This document shows, in pieces, positions 59,149 through 64,000 of a DNA stretch of 64,000 nt. Each line of letters opens with the position of its first letter. Within the stretch, counting starts at the first letter, position 1. A model generated the notes under the pieces. It ran no database searches, was not told the DNA's origin, and was given only the letters and a program-made list of their open reading frames with translations. A program made the position numbers and the translations under genes. Source of the DNA: Gilliamella apicola (lineage in GTDB: Bacteria > Pseudomonadota > Gammaproteobacteria > Enterobacterales > Orbaceae); NCBI RefSeq assembly GCF_000599985.1, contig NZ_CP007445.1, forward strand, positions 2,108,001-2,172,000, in the 5' to 3' direction.

Positions 59149-60184
59149 TAATTAGGATCTCAAGCGTCTCAATTAACATTAATGCACCTAAATAGCGAAC
59201 ATTGTCAGCTACTGACCAAAATTGAATTTGTTCATAATTTCCATAACTGTGCCGTAAATTAGCCAATTTTATTGTTAATTGAGATTCAAATTCAGCGCTA
59301 ACTTCCGTTACTGGTGTTGGCAAGTTACCTTCTTGTACCTCAACATCATATTCGCCAAATCGCGCCATATCCAATTCAATCGGTAAGCTACTCGATACAT
59401 TAATTGCTTGGGCAAGTCCATAAAATACTGGCACCACCACCGATTCAATGGAAATTGGCAAATCATAATTATTAAGAACTTTGCGAATTTGGTTAATTTG
59501 TGATTTTTCACCTAAAGCCACATCATCAAGTTCATGTGATATTGGTAATAAATTAAAAGCCAATTGTTTATCAAACAGTTCATTATCAACTGGCATACCA
59601 TTAAGTAGACGTGCACTTTGTCCTGCTAGTTCATCAACACCTGGCTTACCGTAAAGCGATGCAGGAATGAAACTGGTTGCATGTAAATTGGTTAATAATT
59701 CAGTATCTGTTAGCGATGCCACACAACGCAATAACTGACATACCGTTGCACTTGCTACTGCAACAATATTATCATTACGATATTCAGTTAACACATTGTT
59801 GTTAACTTTAGGCACAATTAATGGAATATGATCTTGAGTAGCAAAATAACCACTGGCATCAATAACAACACAACCAGAATCGGTCGCTATTTGCGCATAT
59901 TTTTCACTCGTTTTTGCACCAGCAACAAAAAAGGCAAAATGGCACTGACTCCAGTCCATTTGTGCACTATCAATAACCGTTAAGTTTTTACCCGCAAAGC
60001 GCACAATTTCGCCAGCACTATTATCACTTCCAACTAAATAAAGATTTTCAATCTGAAAATTATGTTTTTGCGCACTATCAGTTTGTGCTTCGTCTGTTTG
60101 AACACAATGTTCTTGTAACAATTCAACTAGCGCAGAACCTACTTGTCCTGTCGCACCAACAATCGCAATATTCCATGCAGACAT
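59135..60184 (-). CDS. usg: USG-1 protein, aspartate-semialdehyde dehydrogenase homologue
   Basis: Homologue of Asd with the NADP-binding start [19 protein letters not shown] and the C-terminal [20 protein letters not shown] end that identify the Usg branch. The active-site Cys of true Asd (N-C-T) is replaced here by Ala in [10 protein letters not shown], so ordinary dehydrogenase activity is not expected; E. coli Usg also lacks it. Length 349. It forms a usg-truA pair as in E. coli, with a 14-nt overlap. Function unknown. Confidence 0.92.
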   Translation of the reverse strand: MSAWNIAIVGATGQVGSALVELLQEHCVQTDEAQTDSAQKHNFQIENLYLVGSDNSAGEIVRFAGKNLTVIDSAQMDWSQCHFAFFVAGAKTSEKYAQIATDSGCVVIDASGYFATQDHIPLIVPKVNNNVLTEYRNDNIVAVASATVCQLLRCVASLTDTELLTNLHATSFIPASLYGKPGVDELAGQSARLLNGMPVDNELFDKQLAFNLLPISHELDDVALGEKSQINQIRKVLNNYDLPISIESVVVPVFYGLAQAINVSSSLPIELDMARFGEYDVEVQEGNLPTPVTEVSAEFESQLTIKLANLRHSYGNYEQIQFWSVADNVRYLGALMLIETLEILINDYL

Positions 60185-60464
60185 ATTTAATAACCCAAAT
60201 AAAAAAGTTTAGTAGTAATTATAGCACTATATCGTAATTATAGCGGAAAAAGATATTTCGACATGGTATTGGCATTTGTTCGCTTTAACGTTATTCATAT
60301 AAAAAAGTTGATTAGACTAGATTTTAAAAAAATTAACGTAAGTTTTTAATAATTTTTTTATAACTCTAATAAGTTTTTTGGAACATTGATCGATAAAAAT
60401 AATCTTTCTCAGTTACTAATTGAATAAACATCGTTAAATTAAAACAATTATAAAACCAAATTAG

Positions 60465-60472
60465 AAACGTTT
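60465..60472. promoter_or_regulatory. LacI-type operator core abutting the regulator start codon
   Basis: AAACGTTT, the symmetric core typical of LacI/RbsR-family operators, lies 3 nt before the ATG at 60476, where a ribosome site would normally be. It could be an autoregulatory site; symmetry beyond the 8-bp core is weak. Confidence 0.35.
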
Positions 60473-60475
60473 ATC

Positions 60476-61522
60476 ATGGCAAAAAAAACATTATCAACCA
60501 TTGCTAAACAAGCCAATTTATCCATTGCTTCCGTGTCGAGAGTTTTAAAAAAACCACATTTAACCTCACCCATGACACAATCTAAAGTTTATCAAGCCAT
60601 TGAGGAGCTCAACATTGATATTCATAATAATTTTAAACCACATAATGATCATAATAGCAGTAATAAAATATTAGTGTTGGACAATCAATTTATCACAAGA
60701 ACATTAATTAACTATGGTTTGGAGGAAACGTTAACTCAAACTGGTTTTGCAATCTTTTACTTTCGCTTTCCTTATCAAACAAAAAAAGACATCCATTATT
60801 TAATTAAATATATTAGTCAAAATTCCTTTGCTGGTATTTTAGTTATTAATGATGCGCCTTATTTGCAGGAACTCGAGCATTTTAAAAAAGCTTTACCGCC
60901 TATTGTGTTAGTTAATCACTTTTCTTTAAACTTTATATGTGTCCATTTTGATCATTTAGTGATTGGACATCAAATAACCCAATATTTGCTCAATAATTCT
61001 CACTCCAAAATTGCAGTACTATTTAATGATAACAATAAAATCAGTTCAACACTTTTTTTACAAGGCTACAAACAAGCTTTACTAAGAGCTAATATTAGCA
61101 TTAACAAAGACTATCTTATCGAAGATTGCTTTACCTATGAACATGGCAGAGCGGCGATTAAACAATTAATAAATAGTAATAATCCCCCTACTGCTATTAT
61201 CTGTTGTGATAATGTTAATCTAAATTATTTAGATGAAAGATTACAAAACTATCAATCTTTTTCAACAAATTATAGTGTCATCTTAGGCGCATTACATCAA
61301 GCAAAGGAGAGTGAAATTCAGCTGCCTCAACCGATTACAATAACTTATCTTAGCCACTCAACAGATAGGCAATATAATGAATTAGATAAGCTAAGTCGAA
61401 TTAATAAACCCATGTATAAAATGGGTCAAGAAGCCGCTACCTTGCTTTGCCAATATATAAGGAATGAATTAGCTACAACTAAACGCTACCATCTTATTGA
61501 AACAGAAACATTTTTTTATTAA
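60476..61522 (+). CDS. LacI-family transcriptional regulator, CytR-like
   Basis: DNA-binding repressor with an N-terminal helix-turn-helix (TLSTIAKQANLSIASVSRVL) and a periplasmic-binding-protein-like effector domain. Segments LPPIVLVNHF, LQGYKQALLRANI and PPTAIICCDNVNL parallel E. coli CytR more than RbsR or PurR. The hinge helix is abnormal: the usual N..AR.L motif is replaced by a His/Asn-rich stretch (NNFKPHNDHNSSNK), as in CytR, whose linker is also non-canonical. Length 348. No clear ribosome site precedes it. It is transcribed divergently from usg-truA-dnaB; the target genes are not evident. Confidence 0.8.
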   Translation: MAKKTLSTIAKQANLSIASVSRVLKKPHLTSPMTQSKVYQAIEELNIDIHNNFKPHNDHNSSNKILVLDNQFITRTLINYGLEETLTQTGFAIFYFRFPYQTKKDIHYLIKYISQNSFAGILVINDAPYLQELEHFKKALPPIVLVNHFSLNFICVHFDHLVIGHQITQYLLNNSHSKIAVLFNDNNKISSTLFLQGYKQALLRANISINKDYLIEDCFTYEHGRAAIKQLINSNNPPTAIICCDNVNLNYLDERLQNYQSFSTNYSVILGALHQAKESEIQLPQPITITYLSHSTDRQYNELDKLSRINKPMYKMGQEAATLLCQYIRNELATTKRYHLIETETFFY

Positions 61523-61591
61523 AAATGTTAACTTATACTGTGTTAGCTTAACTCAATTTAGCCAATTCATTCACTTAAACATGATTAAATA

Positions 61592-62494
61592 TTATGAAGT
61601 TGATATTAATCGTTTTGGCGATAATTTATTAAACAATTGTATTCCTGCTCCAATAAATTGTTCATCCTGATAGATTCTTACCAATGTTTCAACTGCATTA
61701 CTAGTATCGAGTTCAATTGTTCGACCCAATAAAATATCATCACCTTGAGCATGAGTCAGTATAACTTTAGGACAATCTTGTAATGGACTATCTACGGGCA
61801 TTAAGAGTTGATCTTTATCGTTCATCTCTTCTAATGCGTCTAAGGTAACCATATTTTCAATAGGATAGTTGGATACTTGCAAACGTCTTAAATAAATAAC
61901 GTGTGCACCACAACCAAGTCGTTCACCTAGATCATCAACAATCGTGCGAATATAAGTTCCTTTAGAACAATGTATTTCTAACGTCAATTCGTTTTTTTTA
62001 ATATCAAATTGAATAAGTTGATTTTTATAAACAGTGATAGGTCTAGCTTCGCGATCAATTACAATACCTTGACGAGCATACTCATAAAGTGGCTTACCTT
62101 GATACTTTAGCGCTGAAAACATCGTTGGCACTTGTAAAATATCACCACGAAAATGTGTTAAAGCTTCATTGATTTGCGATTCAGTTACCTCAACTGGTTT
62201 GGTGCTAACTATTTGACCATCAGCATCAGAAGTATCAGTTCGTTCACCAAGTTTAGCAATGACACGATAGCACTTATCAGAATCTAACAAATATTGCGAA
62301 AATTTGGTCGCTTCACCAAAGCAAATTGGTAACATACCCGTTGCTAATGGATCAAGCGCTCCGGTATGCCCTGCTTTTTTCGCATTAAACAATCGCTTTA
62401 CTTTTTGTAGCGCGTCGTTTGACGTCAAGCCTTGTGGTTTATCTAGCAATAAAACGCCGTGAAGATCACGGCGAGTTTTTTTTATATTCATCAT
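61592..62494 (-). CDS. truB: tRNA pseudouridine(55) synthase TruB
   Basis: Makes the universal pseudouridine 55 in the tRNA T loop. The catalytic Asp is in [16 protein letters not shown] near residue 48; [30 protein letters not shown] and [15 protein letters not shown] are conserved. The longest frame starts at 62599, but its first 35 residues run through a repeat between rbfA and truB and are not family-like. The start was set at the tandem ATGs 62494/62491. No ribosome site precedes these. About 301 residues, against 314 in E. coli. It belongs to the infB-rbfA-truB unit. Confidence 0.93.
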   Translation of the reverse strand: MMNIKKTRRDLHGVLLLDKPQGLTSNDALQKVKRLFNAKKAGHTGALDPLATGMLPICFGEATKFSQYLLDSDKCYRVIAKLGERTDTSDADGQIVSTKPVEVTESQINEALTHFRGDILQVPTMFSALKYQGKPLYEYARQGIVIDREARPITVYKNQLIQFDIKKNELTLEIHCSKGTYIRTIVDDLGERLGCGAHVIYLRRLQVSNYPIENMVTLDALEEMNDKDQLLMPVDSPLQDCPKVILTHAQGDDILLGRTIELDTSNAVETLVRIYQDEQFIGAGIQLFNKLSPKRLISTS

Positions 62495-62496
62495 AT

Positions 62497-62552
62497 TTTT
62501 ATACTGAAACGTATAGTTAACCTCAAACTTTTTTACAAAAAATTGGAGGTTA
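62497..62552. repeat. Dispersed repeat, copy 3, in the rbfA-truB gap
   Basis: 37 of the first 40 bases match copy 1 (22122-22161), and GTTAACCTCAAACTTTTTTA matches copy 2. Here TAACCTC (62518-62524) and GAGGTTA (62546-62552) add an inverted repeat whose arms can extend through T6/A6 into a hairpin. On the minus strand it also presents TTGAGG (62526-62521), 17 nt and TATAAA (62503-62498), a promoter pointing at truB. Confidence 0.65.
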
Positions 62553-62561
62553 TTTTTAAAA

Positions 62562-62939
62562 TTAATCGTTATGACGCTCGTTGTCTTGCTTAATAACATT
62601 CGTTACTAAATTAGACATATGCATACCTTTCACCAGAGACTCATCATAAAAGAATTTAATCTCAGGAATAATACGTAAGGACATGGCTTTACCAATTAAA
62701 GTACGAATATAGCCCTTCGCATCATTAAGCACTTTTAAACCTTGTTCGATAACTTGCGGATCTTCATCATTTAAAAAAGTCACAAAAACTTTAGCATATG
62801 AAAGGTCACGTGAAATATCTACACCAGAAACGGTTACCATACCTAAACGGGGATCTTTGATTTCCCGTTGTAAGATAATTGCAATTTCTTTTTGTAATTC
62901 ATGTCCGACTCGAGATGAACGATTAAATGCTTTTGCCAT
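62562..62939 (-). CDS. rbfA: 30S ribosome-binding factor RbfA
   Basis: Ribosome assembly and cold-shock factor needed for 16S rRNA 5'-end maturation. The KH-like protein of 125 residues shows the family start [20 protein letters not shown], then [14 protein letters not shown] and [11 protein letters not shown]. It lies 65 nt after infB, with a hairpin in the gap, in the conserved infB-rbfA-truB order. Confidence 0.95.
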   Translation of the reverse strand: MAKAFNRSSRVGHELQKEIAIILQREIKDPRLGMVTVSGVDISRDLSYAKVFVTFLNDEDPQVIEQGLKVLNDAKGYIRTLIGKAMSLRIIPEIKFFYDESLVKGMHMSNLVTNVIKQDNERHND

Positions 62940-62961
62940 ATCTATTTTCCTTTAAATATAA

Positions 62962-62987
62962 ATAAGCAAGGCTTGAACCTTGCTTAT
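62962..62987 (-). terminator. Hairpin between infB and rbfA
   Basis: Perfect 10-bp stem ATAAGCAAGG / CCTTGCTTAT with a 6-nt loop directly after infB. On the minus strand the tail TTATATTTAAAGG is only partly T-rich. Because rbfA continues the operon, a partial terminator or RNA-processing site is likelier than a full stop. Confidence 0.5.
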
Positions 62988-63004
62988 AAAAGACAGCGTA
63001 ATGA

Positions 63005-64000
63005 CTAAATCGTACGTTTGATTTCGATAGTTTCAAACACTTCAATAGCATCGCCAACGCGAACATCATTATAGTTACGTACACCAATACCACATTCCAT
63101 ACCATTACGAACTTCGTTGACGTCATCTTTAAAGCGACGTAATGATTCAAGTTCGCCTTCATAGATAACCACATTATCACGTAATACACGGATTGGATTA
63201 TGACGTTTCACTACACCTTCCGTTACCATACAGCCAGCAATTGCACCAAATTTTGGTGATTTAAAGACATCACGTACTTCAGCAAGACCAATAATCTCTT
63301 GTTTGTACTCAGGTGCAAGCATACCGCTCATTGCTTGTTTAACTTCATCAATAAGATCATAAATTACTGAATAGTAGCGTAGATCCAAGTTTTCTGTTTC
63401 AACCACTTTACGCGCAGATGCATCAGCACGTACGTTAAAGCCTAAAATAATGGCATTAGATGCCGCAGCAAGAGAAGCGTCAGTTTCAGTAATACCACCT
63501 ACACCTGAACCAATAATTTTAACTTTAACTTCATCGGTTGATAGTTTAAGTAATGAATCGGAAATTGCTTCAACGGAACCTTGAACATCTGCTTTTAACA
63601 CGATATTGAGTTCAGATACATCACCTTCGGTCATGTTGGTGAACATGTTTTCAAGTTTCGCTTTTTGTTGACGAGCTAATTTAACATCGCGGAACTTACC
63701 TTGTCGATAAAGCGCAACTTCACGAGCTTTCTTCTCATCACGTACAACGGTTGCTTCATCACCCGCTGATGGCACACCAGATAGACCAAGAATCTCAACT
63801 GGGATAGATGGACCCGCTTCAGTCACTTCTTTACCTAATTCATTGCGCATTGCACGAATTCGACCATACTCAAATCCACAAAGTACAATATCGCCTTTAC
63901 GTAATGTACCTGATTGAACGAGTACGGTAGCAACAGAACCACGACCTTTATCAAGGAATGATTCAATAACAACACCACTTGCCATTCCAGTTTCGTAGGC
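63005..64000 (-). CDS. infB: Translation initiation factor IF-2, C-terminal part (partial)
   Basis: GTPase that delivers initiator tRNA to the 30S subunit. Only the C-terminal 332 codons are in the window; the reading frame stays open to the right edge (the codons before [19 protein letters not shown] read A-Y-E-T-G), so the methionine at 63985 is internal. Domains II, III and IV are covered: [19 protein letters not shown], then [20 protein letters not shown], and the fMet-tRNA-binding end with [19 protein letters not shown] and [15 protein letters not shown]. Followed by rbfA. Confidence 0.96.
   Translation of the reverse strand, partial: AYETGMASGVVIESFLDKGRGSVATVLVQSGTLRKGDIVLCGFEYGRIRAMRNELGKEVTEAGPSIPVEILGLSGVPSAGDEATVVRDEKKAREVALYRQGKFRDVKLARQQKAKLENMFTNMTEGDVSELNIVLKADVQGSVEAISDSLLKLSTDEVKVKIIGSGVGGITETDASLAAASNAIILGFNVRADASARKVVETENLDLRYYSVIYDLIDEVKQAMSGMLAPEYKQEIIGLAEVRDVFKSPKFGAIAGCMVTEGVVKRHNPIRVLRDNVVIYEGELESLRRFKDDVNEVRNGMECGIGVRNYNDVRVGDAIEVFETIEIKRTI

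Noticed and set aside
59135..60184. Functional aspartate-semialdehyde dehydrogenase
   Set aside because: The catalytic Cys position is Ala, and the gene sits in the usg-truA context, so it is annotated as Usg.
60476..61522. The LacI-family gene as the RbsR for the rbs operator at 2075
   Set aside because: It is 58 kb away, lacks the canonical hinge and resembles CytR more than RbsR; rbsR is expected downstream of the rbs operon outside the window.
61592..62599. Longer TruB starting at 62599
   Set aside because: The first 35 residues translate the dispersed repeat and do not resemble TruB, and this start lies within rbfA.

Overview
The window is AT-rich (roughly two thirds A+T by eye) chromosomal DNA of a gammaproteobacterium. 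Enterobacterial-type gene orders (rbsDA, yebC-ruvC, zipA-ligA, ribA/pgpB-lapA-lapB, ycfH, ilvGMEDA, usg-truA, infB-rbfA-truB), low GC, and a complete type VI secretion (T6SS) locus fit an Orbaceae-like insect-gut bacterium (Gilliamella/Frischella/Orbus type). That assignment is an inference from gene content; no rRNA or tRNA lies in the window.

Layout. 1-2.2 kb: start of a ribose uptake operon (rbsD, rbsA; minus strand) with an RbsR-type operator, a promoter and a CRP-like site. 2.3-3.6 kb: yebC and ruvC. 3.8-8.2 kb: acrA-acrB multidrug efflux. 8.6-11.8 kb: zipA and ligA. 11.9-12.6 kb: luxS and a small tautomerase. 12.7-17.6 kb: ribA, and divergently pgpB-lapA-lapB-ycfH-roxA. 17.8-21.5 kb: an MFS transporter, two related small lipoproteins, and a YghA-type dehydrogenase. 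22.1-29.0 kb: ilvGMEDA with a leader peptide and a complete three-state attenuator that automatic ORF finding would miss. 29.2-31.6 kb: ygjR and an LDH-family dehydrogenase with an unusual active-site loop. 32.1-52.4 kb: a minus-strand T6SS locus, tssB-tssC-tssK-tssL-ompA-hcp-clpV-PAAR-unknown-tssM-tssA-tssF-tssG-tssJ-tssE, ending in a decayed vgrG-like remnant. 53.1-56.8 kb: sitABCD-type Mn/Fe uptake behind a Fur-box promoter. 56.9-60.2 kb: dnaB, truA, usg. 60.5-61.5 kb: a divergent LacI-family (CytR-like) regulator. 61.6-64.0 kb: truB, rbfA and the 3' part of infB, which runs off the right edge.

How the parts work together. The T6SS locus encodes baseplate, sheath, tube, membrane complex, ATPase and a PAAR tip but no intact VgrG, so the spike and most effectors must be encoded elsewhere. 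It also carries two accessory membrane proteins whose N-terminal layout resembles TssM; one is joined to an OmpA peptidoglycan-binding domain. The ilv operon makes isoleucine, valine and leucine precursors and is predicted to be controlled by ribosome stalling on Val/Leu/Ile codons.

The less expected signals are the ilv attenuator, a roughly 40-bp sequence present in three copies (upstream of ilv, upstream of ygjR, between rbfA and truB) that carries promoter-like hexamers, the TssM-like/OmpA fusion, the vgrG remnant, and the diverged LDH and LacI-family proteins.
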